Assembly (NCBI RefSeq): GCF_032818155.1
Contig: NZ_CP102589.1
Location: 2,714,001-2,778,000, forward strand
From: Niallia taxi
GTDB lineage: Bacteria > Bacillota > Bacilli > Bacillales > Cytobacillaceae
Length of the DNA stretch: 64,000 nucleotides
Direction of reading: 5' to 3'
The notes beneath the pieces are model-generated. The model made no database searches. It saw only the letters and a program-made list of their open reading frames with translations, and had not been told where the DNA came from. Made by a program: the position numbers and the translations under genes. Shown piece after piece: positions 18,432 through 26,641 of this stretch. Position 1 is the first letter of the stretch, and each line of letters opens with the position of its first letter.

Positions 18432-19295
18432 TTATGGTCTTTCAACAGGTATCCAAATTTCTGAATAATAATCCGCGCTGTGTAAATTTCCTTCTCCGTA
18501 TACTTCTAACTGCGGGGAGGCTACTTGTACATAGCCGCTAGTCGGGAACCATTCTCCATAAATTTTTTTCCATGTTTGCTGCATGCTGTCAGGCATTGCT
18601 CCATGTACTGCAAATATCGCCCATTTTGATGGTGGAATTGTAATGATATCGTATCCTTGCTGAGCTTCTTTCGTGGAGGCTGCTGCAATCCAATAATCCA
18701 TATCCTTGTTTTCGCTGTTTGTTTCTGTGCATATACCAAGAATCCCCTTAATTTGCCCGTTATTCCATGCTGCTAATGCTTCTGTTGATCCATCACCATT
18801 TGCCTCACTCCAAAAAAGCGGTATTTCTCGAAAATTCTCTCCTTCCTTATAAGAAAAGGATCTTTTCTTGCCAATTGCTTGAAAGCCTTCCATTTCGACA
18901 ATTTTCACATTCATCGGTTCTGCTCCCTTCAAAAGAATTTGTATTGTAAAAGGATTATAGATAGTCAGCTTTCCCTTTCCGTTGCGGATATCACTCGGTG
19001 TTGAGCCATGCTGCTTTCGGAAAGCTTTTGTGAATGCTTCTGGTGATTCATAGCCATATTTAAGGGCAGCGTCTAACACCCGCAGCTCTTTATTCATCAA
19101 TTCCTGTCCCGCACAAGACAGACGTCTTCTCCGTATATATTCACCAACCGTTGTGTCAGTCAAAACAGAGAATGTCCGTTGAAAATGGAAAGAGGAAATG
19201 CAAGCCTGCTTGGCAATTTCTGACGTCTCCAATTTCTCGTCCAGATGTTCTTCAATATATTGGAGTGCCTTTTGCAAACCTTCAAGCCATGTCAC
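18432..19295 (-). CDS. AraC-family regulator with GyrI-like effector domain
   Basis: About 287 residues. Two helix-turn-helix motifs (ETSEIAKQACISSFHFQRTF; VLDAALKYGYESPEAFTKAFRKQHG) form the AraC DNA-binding domain at 5-105. A C-terminal effector-binding domain of the Rob/GyrI type (PMNVKIVEMEGFQAIGKK... YSEIWIPV) follows. The frame is open to 19304, but that GTG lies 2 bases from AAGGAAGG; the GTG at 19295 is better spaced. Such proteins sense small hydrophobic molecules. The adjacent DinB gene is a likely target. Confidence 0.87.
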   Translation of the reverse strand: MTWLEGLQKALQYIEEHLDEKLETSEIAKQACISSFHFQRTFSVLTDTTVGEYIRRRRLSCAGQELMNKELRVLDAALKYGYESPEAFTKAFRKQHGSTPSDIRNGKGKLTIYNPFTIQILLKGAEPMNVKIVEMEGFQAIGKKRSFSYKEGENFREIPLFWSEANGDGSTEALAAWNNGQIKGILGICTETNSENKDMDYWIAAASTKEAQQGYDIITIPPSKWAIFAVHGAMPDSMQQTWKKIYGEWFPTSGYVQVASPQLEVYGEGNLHSADYYSEIWIPVERP

Positions 19296-19443
19296 TAGTA
19301 TCACATCCTTCCTTACAGTTTAGCTGCAATAATATCCTTGCGCCTGTCATTTCTTGCTCGATTCAAACAGGTTTTTCAACTAAGCATTCTTGATTGCTTC
19401 TCCTATTTCCTTCTTCATAATGTTGATATTTGGAGAAAATAAA

Positions 19444-19468
19444 AACAGCCCCATTAATTTGGACTGTT
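19444..19468 (-). terminator. Terminator of the 74-residue gene
   Basis: AACAGTCC/GGGGCTGTT stem with one mismatch and TTTTTATTTT after it on the minus strand. Confidence 0.7.
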
Positions 19469-19486
19469 GTGATGAAACTTTATCCC

Positions 19487-19711
19487 TTATGCGCTGCCGC
19501 CATCTCCACCACATCCGCCGTCTGAGCTGAATGATGAACCGCAGTCATGATTCGAATGGTGGCTGTGACCGCCATCATGATATCCGTTTCCAGGTAAATC
19601 CCATGGTGTGTAGCTCGCATGTGAAGACTTGGAAATTTTAGATGCTTTTGAACCCTTTGAAAAAAGCGATGCGATAAACAGTATCCCTACTAATATAATG
19701 ACAATGTACAT
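19487..19711 (-). CDS. Small membrane-anchored His/Gly-rich protein
   Basis: 74 residues, unrecognised. One N-terminal membrane helix (2-18), a basic Ser/Lys segment (GSKASKISKSSHAS), then a His-rich (HDGGHSHHSNHDCG) and Cys/Gly/Ser-rich tail (SDGGCGGDGG). The tail could bind metal. Tails of this kind end several uncharacterised Bacillus membrane proteins. It has its own terminator. Confidence 0.65.
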   Translation of the reverse strand: MYIVIILVGILFIASLFSKGSKASKISKSSHASYTPWDLPGNGYHDGGHSHHSNHDCGSSFSSDGGCGGDGGSA

Positions 19712-19797
19712 AATTTTCAGCCTCCTTTTTACTATTTACGAATTAAAGTTCATTTAGTTTCACTTTTTTACAGAATTTTCACCATAAATGTAAAAAA

Positions 19798-19816
19798 CTG
19801 CCGAATAAATCGGCAG
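19798..19816 (-). terminator. Terminator of the TVP38 gene
   Basis: CTGCCGA/TCGGCAG stem, 5-base loop, T6 on the minus strand, ten bases after the stop. Confidence 0.9.
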
Positions 19817-19825
19817 CTTTCGTTG

Positions 19826-20494
19826 TTATTCATTATTGGCTGCTTTTGCTTTTACTTTTTTTTGCTTTTGAATGAAATAAACTACGACTGTCACTGCAAG
19901 GATAATCAGTACAATGAGAATAGGGTTAATATCGGTGGACAGAAAACCAAACGGGATTAAGGATAACACAAAAAAGTACAAAAAGTTGCCTGCAGCTGTT
20001 CCGGCCACAAATCCCTTTAAGGAGATGGTTGTTACTGCAGCCAATATATTTAGTATGCTTGTAGGGAAAAATGGTAAAACCCTCGCATAAAACACATATT
20101 GTCCACCTTTATTTTCAATTTTCCGAAGCGCCTCACCATGTGCTTTTTTTTGGACGAAATCCTGTAACCAATAACGGACTGCCACAAACACAATGATTGC
20201 CGCGACAATACTGGAAATCCAGCTCCACATAAACCCATAAAAAAAGCCGAAGGCATAATAATTTATTGTGATTACAAGTATTAACGGAATTACTGTAAAG
20301 CTATTTTGTATAATCATTATAATTAAGCTCAGTATAAGTGCATAAATTTCGTTATTCCGATAATAAGCTGTGAATTCCTTCAGTTCTCCATTTCTTATTG
20401 CATGAAATATTTCTAGCTGGTATAACATGAAGCTGATCAAAACAACTGTTCCAACAAAAGAAAGTAATTTCCATAATTTTTTTATAGCGATCAC
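19826..20494 (-). CDS. TVP38/TMEM64 (DedA-like, SNARE-associated) membrane protein
   Basis: About 220 residues with several membrane helices. The family core is visible: FTVIPLILVITINYYAFGFFYGFMWSW, then GGQYVFYARVLPFFPTSILNILAAVTTISLKGFVAGTAAGNF, the glycine-rich re-entrant region of VTT-domain proteins. Family members are thought to be lipid scramblases or transporters. The start is doubtful: GTG at 20494 directly follows the A-rich site, and no other standard start fits before residue about 23. Confidence 0.85.
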   Translation of the reverse strand: MIAIKKLWKLLSFVGTVVLISFMLYQLEIFHAIRNGELKEFTAYYRNNEIYALILSLIIMIIQNSFTVIPLILVITINYYAFGFFYGFMWSWISSIVAAIIVFVAVRYWLQDFVQKKAHGEALRKIENKGGQYVFYARVLPFFPTSILNILAAVTTISLKGFVAGTAAGNFLYFFVLSLIPFGFLSTDINPILIVLIILAVTVVVYFIQKQKKVKAKAANNE

Positions 20495-20727
20495 CTTTTT
20501 TCTTATATATATGGCAGGCTATTTTACGAATTAACCATAAGCTACCCTATTTACTTTTTCTCTTTTCCTAACATACCTGCTAAACATGTAAAAATAAACA
20601 TAGCTTTTCTCCGTTTTATTTAGATAATAGTCGATTTCCATTACATTTTGATTAAATTTGTCAAATATACAAGAAATGGTATTTTATGAGGAGTATAATA
20701 GATTTAATCCACAAAGGAGGTTTATCT

Positions 20728-20967
20728 ATGGCTATTTTATTAGAAACACATTTAGGCCAGAAAGATACAGAGCTTTATATAACTTATACAGAGGATGGAC
20801 GAGTTATTGTTGCGATTCCGACAATCCATTGGTCTGCAGAGTTAAACATAAGCGATGATGACATGCAGAAAAATGAATACATCCAAGCATCCCTCCATTA
20901 CCATATGTATGAAGGGGACATCATGAGCTTGGCTGATAAGATATTAGAGCATACTGCAAAATGCTAA
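20728..20967 (+). CDS. Small conserved-type protein, possibly YueH-like
   Basis: 79 residues from the ATG at 20728, which follows AAAGGAGG. It is soluble, rich in Asp and Tyr (LGQKDTELYITYTEDGRVIVAIPTIHWS), with no membrane segment or known motif. It resembles the small YueH-type proteins of Bacilli in size and layout, but I cannot confirm that. It stands alone. Confidence 0.6.
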   Translation: MAILLETHLGQKDTELYITYTEDGRVIVAIPTIHWSAELNISDDDMQKNEYIQASLHYHMYEGDIMSLADKILEHTAKC

Positions 20968-21088
20968 CATATTTTTTTCATTTGCACCACCTCCTAATTT
21001 ACTGACTGACAAATCCCTTTTTCCTTTGGACGAATCGTGCGACTTCTGATACTCTAGGATATGATAATTCGTTAAAGGAGTTTTGAAT

Positions 21089-21592
21089 GTGAGCTATATT
21101 TTTAAAAGCGAAAGGCTGGGCTTCCGTTTATTGACTGCTCAGGATGCTCCAAATTGTGATTTGTTTTGGGGCAATGATGAGGTTATGGCCTATACTGGCG
21201 GAAGCATTTCAGCAGAACTACTGCCGCAAGTCATTGATTTCTATGCTCAATCACAGCAGGATTACGGCATTACTGTATATGGTGTAGAAGATATCTCGTC
21301 TGGCCAGCTCATCGGTGCTGCAGGATTTGATATAGAATCCGCTGTTGAGGATATCGAGCTGGTTTTTCATTTTATGAAGGACGCTTGGGGCAAGGGCTTG
21401 GCTTCTGAAGCTGCTGTTGCCTGCATTCGATATGCAGCAGAAGTTTATCAGCCGAAAAGTATCATCGCCTCCAGCAGTGTTGAAAACAAAAAAGCATTAA
21501 ATATCCTGGGTAAGATTGGGTTTGCCTATTTGGGAATTCATTATTTGGAAGATACTGCTCAAGACGAAGCCCTCTTTCAGCTTGTATTATAA
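21089..21592 (+). CDS. GNAT-family N-acetyltransferase
   Basis: 167 residues from the GTG at 21089, eight bases after AAAGGAG; the TTG at 21083 is too close. RimJ/RimL-type layout: SERLGFRLLTAQDAP at the start, GDIELVFHF-like beta-4, acetyl-CoA loop KDAWGKGLASEAAVA, and the Asn-rich block ASSSVENKKALNILGKIGF. It transfers an acetyl group to an unknown protein or small-molecule amine. Confidence 0.88.
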   Translation: MSYIFKSERLGFRLLTAQDAPNCDLFWGNDEVMAYTGGSISAELLPQVIDFYAQSQQDYGITVYGVEDISSGQLIGAAGFDIESAVEDIELVFHFMKDAWGKGLASEAAVACIRYAAEVYQPKSIIASSSVENKKALNILGKIGFAYLGIHYLEDTAQDEALFQLVL

Positions 21593-21602
21593 AACATATG
21601 AT

Positions 21603-21632
21603 CATTTGCTTTCCGCAAACAGAAAGCAAATG
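21603..21632. terminator. Hairpin after the acetyltransferase gene
   Basis: Perfect 11-bp arms CATTTGCTTTC/GAAAGCAAATG with an 8-base loop, but no T-run after it on the plus strand. It may terminate weakly or protect the 3' end. Confidence 0.5.
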
Positions 21633-21699
21633 AAATACTGTAAAAAATTAGTTGATTATTACGAACTCTTTACTGTTTTGTAACACTGTGCCTGTTTTC

Positions 21700-21729
21700 T
21701 TGACTGTCCATATCCATCTGCACTACAAT
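21700..21729 (+). promoter_or_regulatory. Sigma-A-type promoter of the blaI-like operon
   Basis: TTGACT and TACAAT with an 18-bp spacer, 24 bp before the regulator start. The -10 lies inside the operator at 21721-21737, so a bound repressor would block it. Confidence 0.7.
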
Positions 21730-21737
21730 GTGTAGTG
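21721..21737. promoter_or_regulatory. BlaI-type operator 1
   Basis: CACTACA-ATG-TGTAGTG, a perfect 7-bp inverted repeat with a TACA/TGTA core as used by BlaI/MecI/CopY repressors. It overlaps the -10 of the blaI-like gene. Confidence 0.8.
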
Positions 21738-21752
21738 TGAGGTGCAGCAATC

Positions 21753-22169
21753 ATGAAGATAAATAAATTTAAAGTTCATGAAAAAGGTTTAAATCGTTTT
21801 TTTGGACCGTTGGAAGCTAAAATAATGGATTTGCTCTGGGAAAAGGAAGAGCTTTCCATAAAAAGTGTGCAGACACACTTGGAAACAGACAAAGCTGTTA
21901 GCTTTAATACCGTGATGACTGTTATGAACCGCTTGGCAGATAAAGGGATACTTAACAAACGCCATGTTGGCAGAAGCTTTCTTTACTCCCCTATGTTGTC
22001 GCGAGAAGACTTTTTGAATACACAGTCCAAGGAGCTTACATATGAGCTTATGGATGAGTTTGGATCAAGTGTCGTCGTCAACCATATGCTTGATGCATTG
22101 CAAAATGTTGATGAAGGTTTAGTGGCAAAACTGGAACAAAAAATAAAAGATTGGAAAAAGGATCGATAA
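21753..22169 (+). CDS. BlaI/MecI-family repressor
   Basis: 138 residues. Winged helix at about 12-75 (LNRFFGPLEAKIMDLLWEKEELSIKSVQTHL, FNTVMTVMNRLADKGILNKRHVGRSFLYSPMLSREDF), then a dimerisation tail. BlaI proteins dissociate from DNA when cut by a partner M56 metalloprotease, which is encoded 2 bp downstream. No beta-lactamase gene adjoins; the operator repeats suggest the targets are this operon and the DoxX/BdbD genes. Confidence 0.9.
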   Translation: MKINKFKVHEKGLNRFFGPLEAKIMDLLWEKEELSIKSVQTHLETDKAVSFNTVMTVMNRLADKGILNKRHVGRSFLYSPMLSREDFLNTQSKELTYELMDEFGSSVVVNHMLDALQNVDEGLVAKLEQKIKDWKKDR

Positions 22170-22171
22170 GA

Positions 22172-23014
22172 ATGACGAAAAATTATGCTAATTACCTGTT
22201 GCTGATCAGCATATTGATAAGCGGCAGTATCCTCCTTCAGATGATATGGTATATTTATTCGCTCACAAGCAATTTTGACATTCGCTTTAACCTGTTCCAA
22301 GCTTGCCAGCAGCTGTTTGAGATGTTTGGAGTTCCTTTTTTGGAATATATCCTGCTTGCATTTGTCACCTTTACACTTCTTCATTTGTTATGGTTTTGCA
22401 TGATACAAATAAAGAAACTGCATAACCTTAGAACAAAGATAACTGGTCTGACATGCAGCGAGTTGAGCCGTGAATGGAACAGTCGTTTTCAGACAAACCG
22501 CATCCATGTTATTCAGTGCGAACAGCCTTTTGCGATTACTGTTGGATTTACGAAGCCGCAAATTGTGCTGACAACTGGTTTATGGGATATCCTATCTGAT
22601 GAGGAAATTGAGTCTGTAATTTATCACGAATTTCATCACTCCTACCAGTTTGACCCGATGAAAACCTTCATGATGGAGCTTTTCGCAAAGGTGCTTTGGT
22701 TCCTGCCTATCCTTAAATGGCTGGCCCAGCAATTTTCAATCGTTCGGGAAGTGCTTGCTGACAATTATGCAATCGATAAAAGTGGACAGAGATTGCATAT
22801 ATCAAGTGCTCTGTTAAAAATGATTAACAGTAAACAAGTGCAGCATCCTGCAAGCTTCGTTTCGTTTGCAGACGGCTCTGTTAACTACCGTATTCAAAAT
22901 ATGATTGAGCCTAATACGAGCAGTAAAATAAAATGGCCGCTAGTTAATAGTGCTGCTTCCCTATCCATTTTTACGCTGCTTAGTTTAGTTTTCTCTAAAC
23001 TGCTGCATTACTAA
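22172..23014 (+). CDS. M56-family metalloprotease (BlaR1-like, without sensor domain)
   Basis: About 280 residues; ATG at 22172 after AAAGG, two bases after the repressor stop. Three to four membrane helices; the zinc site VIYHEFHHSYQFDP (HExxH type) lies between the second and third, with ILKWLAQQFSIVREVLADNYAID providing the third ligand region. The C-terminus ends in one more helix, so the extracellular penicillin sensor of BlaR1 is absent. It probably cuts the adjacent BlaI-like repressor in response to an unknown membrane signal. Confidence 0.88.
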   Translation: MTKNYANYLLLISILISGSILLQMIWYIYSLTSNFDIRFNLFQACQQLFEMFGVPFLEYILLAFVTFTLLHLLWFCMIQIKKLHNLRTKITGLTCSELSREWNSRFQTNRIHVIQCEQPFAITVGFTKPQIVLTTGLWDILSDEEIESVIYHEFHHSYQFDPMKTFMMELFAKVLWFLPILKWLAQQFSIVREVLADNYAIDKSGQRLHISSALLKMINSKQVQHPASFVSFADGSVNYRIQNMIEPNTSSKIKWPLVNSAASLSIFTLLSLVFSKLLHY

Positions 23015-23029
23015 TTTTTTTTACACCGT

Positions 23030-23050
23030 TACACTACATAACGTAGTGTA
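23030..23050. promoter_or_regulatory. BlaI-type operator 2
   Basis: TACACTAC-ATAAC-GTAGTGTA, a perfect 8-bp inverted repeat with the same CACTAC/GTAGTG arms as operator 1. It lies just after the M56 gene and about 75 bp before doxX. Confidence 0.8.
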
Positions 23051-23070
23051 AACAATCTTCTAAATATACA

Positions 23071-23086
23071 CACTGCATTTGTAGTG
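23071..23086. promoter_or_regulatory. BlaI-type operator 3 (degenerate)
   Basis: CACTGCA...TGTAGTG, the same arms with one mismatch, 20 bp after operator 2 and about 38 bp before doxX. Two tandem sites would allow cooperative binding. Confidence 0.6.
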
Positions 23087-23124
23087 TTTTATATACACTA
23101 ATTAATTAAAGGAGGAAATCATTA

Positions 23125-23526
23125 ATGAAATTTACACATATCGGTATTGTTGTTATTCGCGTTGTTCTTGGAGTGATATTTTTTGCACATGGGTTATCTA
23201 AATTCCAGGGAGGAATAGACAATACTGCTGGGTTCTTCACTAGTTTAGGCCTGCCTGGGTTTTCTGCCTATCTTGTCGCTGGAATTGAACTAATTGGTGG
23301 TGCTCTTATTATCCTTGGACTTGCAACGAGAATTATTGCCGCATTGTTTGCTGCTATTATGGTTGTAGCAATTGCGACAGTCAGCCTGCAAAATGGCTTA
23401 GTGGGCGGATTTGAATTTGATCTATCACTGCTTGCAATGTCTCTATTATTAGTTTTAAATAAAGAACAGGCATATTCTGTAGATAATGTTATACTATCTA
23501 GTAGGAAGAAAGAACAGAATGTTTAA
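23125..23526 (+). CDS. DoxX-family membrane protein
   Basis: 133 residues, four membrane helices. The DoxX signature is clear: IRVVLGVIFFAHGLSKFQGG near the start and GIELIGGALIILGLATRIIAALFAAIMV. Members take part in thiol redox and oxidative-stress functions in other bacteria. It follows AAAGGAGG and precedes a DsbA-like gene by 30 bp, which fits a thiol-redox unit. Confidence 0.9.
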   Translation: MKFTHIGIVVIRVVLGVIFFAHGLSKFQGGIDNTAGFFTSLGLPGFSAYLVAGIELIGGALIILGLATRIIAALFAAIMVVAIATVSLQNGLVGGFEFDLSLLAMSLLLVLNKEQAYSVDNVILSSRKKEQNV

Positions 23527-23556
23527 AATGCTTGTTAAATAAAAGGAGAAGTCATT

Positions 23557-24249
23557 GTGGCAAAAACGAAAAATCAGAAACAAAAAAAAGCACAATCAAC
23601 TGGGAACAAGCCTTCTAAATTTATTTATTGGATCATCGGCATCGTTGTCGTATGTATTGCAGGGCTTGTCATTTTAGCAAATCTTCCTGAAAAAGGGTTT
23701 GATTTCAACTATGAAAATCAACCTGTATTAGGAGAAGAATCTGCTAGTGTCAGTATCGTAGAATTCGGAGACTACCGCTGTCCTGTCTGTAAAAACTTTA
23801 ATGAATCCTTTTTCCCTGTTGTAAAGGAAAACTTAATCGATACAGGTAAAGCGAAATTCTATTATATGAATTATCCGTTTATACATGCTGATTCCACTAC
23901 TTCGGCACTTTTTGCTGAAACTGTTTATAGCGAACTAGGCAACGATATTTTCTGGAAGTTCCATGATTCCATTTTCGCTAATCAGCCTGATAATGAAACA
24001 GAAGAAACATATACAGAGGAATTCTTGAAAGAGCGTCTGAAGGATGCTGGAGCGACGGATGAAGACATCACAAAAGTGACAGAAGCGTTCCAAAAGCAAA
24101 CAGCGAAAGACTCTTTGCAAAAAGATTTAGATTATGTGAATCAATTAAACATTACCGGCACTCCAACAATTTATGTCAACGGTGTTAAATTCGAAGGCTC
24201 AAGCTATAATGAATTATTGGATATGGTGAATGAAGCGGCTGAAAAGTAA
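23557..24249 (+). CDS. DsbA-like thiol-disulfide oxidoreductase (BdbD type)
   Basis: 230 residues; GTG start behind AAAAGGAG. A Lys-rich cytoplasmic head, one membrane anchor (24-44), then a thioredoxin fold with an inserted helical domain: active site FGDYRCPVCKNF and cis-proline loop ITGTPTIYVNG. BdbD introduces disulfides into exported proteins, usually re-oxidised by BdbC, which is not here; DoxX upstream might fill that place, which is inference. Confidence 0.9.
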   Translation: MAKTKNQKQKKAQSTGNKPSKFIYWIIGIVVVCIAGLVILANLPEKGFDFNYENQPVLGEESASVSIVEFGDYRCPVCKNFNESFFPVVKENLIDTGKAKFYYMNYPFIHADSTTSALFAETVYSELGNDIFWKFHDSIFANQPDNETEETYTEEFLKERLKDAGATDEDITKVTEAFQKQTAKDSLQKDLDYVNQLNITGTPTIYVNGVKFEGSSYNELLDMVNEAAEK

Positions 24250-24258
24250 ACAAATCTA

Positions 24259-24286
24259 GAGAGTACACACTTGTACTCTCTTTTTT
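24259..24286 (+). terminator. Terminator of doxX-bdbD
   Basis: GAGAGTACA/TGTACTCTC stem, 4-base loop, T6. Its T-run overlaps the end of the convergent peptidase gene. Confidence 0.9.
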
Positions 24287-24944
24287 ATGCACTATTTATT
24301 TTTCTGCATATGCCGTCTTGCATTTGATAGACCCCCATCCCTTCCATTCTCTCTAATATTCCATTATGAAAGTACATACCAGTTTTTTCATCAATACCAT
24401 ATACATAAGCATTTGGATGCTTCGCGAAAATTGCTTGTAAATGGGGTTTTTCGTTCCATTCAGAAAAATGAACGGCAAAATATGTATTAAAAAGCAAGCC
24501 AATGCCTTTTCGTTCAACATATCGCTGCTCCTTGTTATCTTTACTAGAAATAATGCAGTTTTGCGGACTTATCAATGCGCCTGCTGAAAAGCCTGCAACT
24601 GGTACTCCCCGCTCATACGCCTCTTTTATCGCTGCCCCGATATTAGTATCGGCGATATATTCTGCATAACGGCTCGTGTCTCCGCCGCAAATAATCACGC
24701 CTCCACTGTCTTTAATCGTTTTTATTACTTGCTCTTCTGTAGTACTTGGGAGCGGTAAATACCGAAACTTTTCTGCACCATATTGTTTTAGTTTATCTGT
24801 ATAGTCAGGCATATAGGCAAGCCAGCCTTCCCGATCAACCAGCAAGATCGCAATCATTCCCCTTTTTGTCTGGTGCACATATTGCTGCGCCATTTTAGTA
24901 GTAAATGGCGGTCCGCCCCCAAAAGCATAAAAATGACGTGCCAT
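24285..24944 (-). CDS. pepE: Peptidase E (family S51)
   Basis: 219 residues. S51 dipeptidase fold: the nucleophile serine in VPVAGFSAGALISPQ, GGVIICGGDTSRYAEYI before it, and AVHFSEWNEKPHLQAIF with the catalytic histidine after it. It may remove N-terminal Asp dipeptides or act on cyanophycin-like substrates. ATG at 24944 follows a GGGGGA site. Monocistronic. Confidence 0.88.
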   Translation of the reverse strand: MARHFYAFGGGPPFTTKMAQQYVHQTKRGMIAILLVDREGWLAYMPDYTDKLKQYGAEKFRYLPLPSTTEEQVIKTIKDSGGVIICGGDTSRYAEYIADTNIGAAIKEAYERGVPVAGFSAGALISPQNCIISSKDNKEQRYVERKGIGLLFNTYFAVHFSEWNEKPHLQAIFAKHPNAYVYGIDEKTGMYFHNGILERMEGMGVYQMQDGICRKINSA

Positions 24945-25188
24945 CTTATATCCCCCTTATCCTGTATTCTCAAAAGGCTTCCTCTATTATTATATTAAAA
25001 CTAAAGATTAAGTGTTTCTTTAACCAAATGTCTTTATTTCAAGCCTCCTGTTCTATGTGCAAATTAAAGCTCCAAACGATACGCCTAAGCCTACTATCAC
25101 TATGCTTTACACGTTAATTCCCTTATCACCTTAAGGCATATTCCAAATATATCCTTATTGTATCACAGTATTTTTTAAAGAATTAAAA

Positions 25189-25215
25189 AAACCCCTCTCT
25201 TAACGAGAAAGGTTT
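25189..25215 (-). terminator. Terminator of the yebC-type gene
   Basis: AAACCTTTCTC/GAGAGGGGTTT stem with a 5-base loop and T7 on the minus strand. Confidence 0.85.
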
Positions 25216-25226
25216 CATTTGCTTTA

Positions 25227-25946
25227 TTATTCACCTAAATCAACATTGTGGTAGACTTGGCGAACATCCTCTAAATCTTCAATAGCATCGATCATCTTTT
25301 CAAATTTCGCTTGTGATTCTTCATCAAGTGTTACATCGTTTTGCGCAAGCATTGTTAATTCTGCAACAGTAAATTCTGTAACACCAGCACTTTTGAATGC
25401 TTCTTGTACTGCATGGAATTGGTCTGGCTCTGCATAAACAATAACAGATTCGTCTTCAGCAATAATGTCACGAACATCAACATCTGCTTCCATCAATAAT
25501 TCCAATACTTCTTCTTCTGATTTGCCTTCAACACCGATAACAGCTGTTGCATCAAACATATAAGCAACAGATCCACTGACACCCATGTTTCCGCCGTTTT
25601 TCCCGAATGCAGCACGAACATCTGAAGCTGTTCTGTTTACATTGTTTGTAAGTGCATCAACGATTACCATTGAACCACTAGGACCAAATCCTTCATAGCG
25701 AAGCTCATCATACGTTTCTTCCGATCCGCCCTTCGCCTTTTCAATAGCACGATCAATGATATTCTTTGGTACACTGTACGTTTTAGCGCGCTCTAAAACA
25801 ACCTTTAATGCTTGGTTTGATTCTGGATCTGGCTCGCCTTGTTTTGCAGCCACATAAATCTCACGGCCAAACTTAGCGTATATACGGCTTGTGTTTGCAT
25901 CCTTTGATGCTTTTTTTTCTTTAATATTATTCCATTTACGACCCAT
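25227..25946 (-). CDS. YebC/PmpR-family DNA-binding or translation factor
   Basis: 239 residues from the ATG at 25946 (frame open to 25955). [20 protein letters not shown] is the shorter YeeN-type N-terminus rather than [48 protein letters not shown] and a C-terminal YHNVD typify the family. Members bind DNA as regulators, and some have recently been linked to relief of ribosome stalling at proline runs. Monocistronic. Confidence 0.92.
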   Translation of the reverse strand: MGRKWNNIKEKKASKDANTSRIYAKFGREIYVAAKQGEPDPESNQALKVVLERAKTYSVPKNIIDRAIEKAKGGSEETYDELRYEGFGPSGSMVIVDALTNNVNRTASDVRAAFGKNGGNMGVSGSVAYMFDATAVIGVEGKSEEEVLELLMEADVDVRDIIAEDESVIVYAEPDQFHAVQEAFKSAGVTEFTVAELTMLAQNDVTLDEESQAKFEKMIDAIEDLEDVRQVYHNVDLGE

Positions 25947-26222
25947 TTTGAACACTCTCTTTCTGATTTATCCATCATTACCTATTATAGATAACAACTG
26001 GCCGGCTCTTCAATGCCTGTTATGGTATTTTTAATTTGACTTTTTCTTTTAAGCAATGCTTAAGACGAATAATATTATACCGTAAATATGAAATTTGTTC
26101 ATCTTTCTGGACTATGATTATTGATTTTTCATAAATTTACTAAAGTACCAGCATTCTTCATTCCTTTTAACAGTAATAAATGGTACAGTTAGGTGACAAC
26201 TAAAAAGGAGCAATAGACAATT

Positions 26223-26603
26223 ATGATTGAAGTAAAAGTATCTCCAATAAGTGATGGGGAATTCAACAGAGGTGTTTTCGCTACAGAAGATATCAAAAAA
26301 GGCGAGCTTATTCATAAAGCTCCTGTTATTTCCTACCCGAACGAACAGCACGAGCATATTGAAAAAACACTGTTGGCTGACTATGCATTTGAATACGGCA
26401 TAAATCATACTGCCATTCTGCTTGGCTATGGCATGCTGTTTAACCATGCTTATGAACCAAATGCTGTTTATGATATTAATTTTGATGAACATACATTTGA
26501 TTTTTACGCCTATAAGGATATTAAAGCAGGCGAAGAAATCTTAATCAACTATAATGGCGATGTAGATGATAAAGAACTGCTTTGGTTTGACAAAGAAGAA
26601 TAA
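26223..26603 (+). CDS. SET-domain protein
   Basis: 126 residues, essentially a bare SET domain. GRGVF-type start (NRGVFATEDIKKGELIHKAPVI), the pseudoknot motif GYGMLFNHAYEPNAVYDI (NH..PN, as in NHSCDPN), and the tyrosine motif AGEEILINYNGDV. Such domains methylate lysines using S-adenosylmethionine. No pre- or post-SET zinc cysteines are present. A bacterial substrate is not known. ATG follows AAAAGGAG; a strong terminator follows. Confidence 0.85.
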   Translation: MIEVKVSPISDGEFNRGVFATEDIKKGELIHKAPVISYPNEQHEHIEKTLLADYAFEYGINHTAILLGYGMLFNHAYEPNAVYDINFDEHTFDFYAYKDIKAGEEILINYNGDVDDKELLWFDKEE

Positions 26604-26641
26604 AAAAACAGACCTTCATTAAAGATGAAGGTCTGTTTTTT
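26604..26641. terminator. Bidirectional terminator
   Basis: ACAGACCTTCAT/ATGAAGGTCTGT stem with A- and T-runs on both sides, between the SET gene and the convergent monooxygenase gene. Confidence 0.92.
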
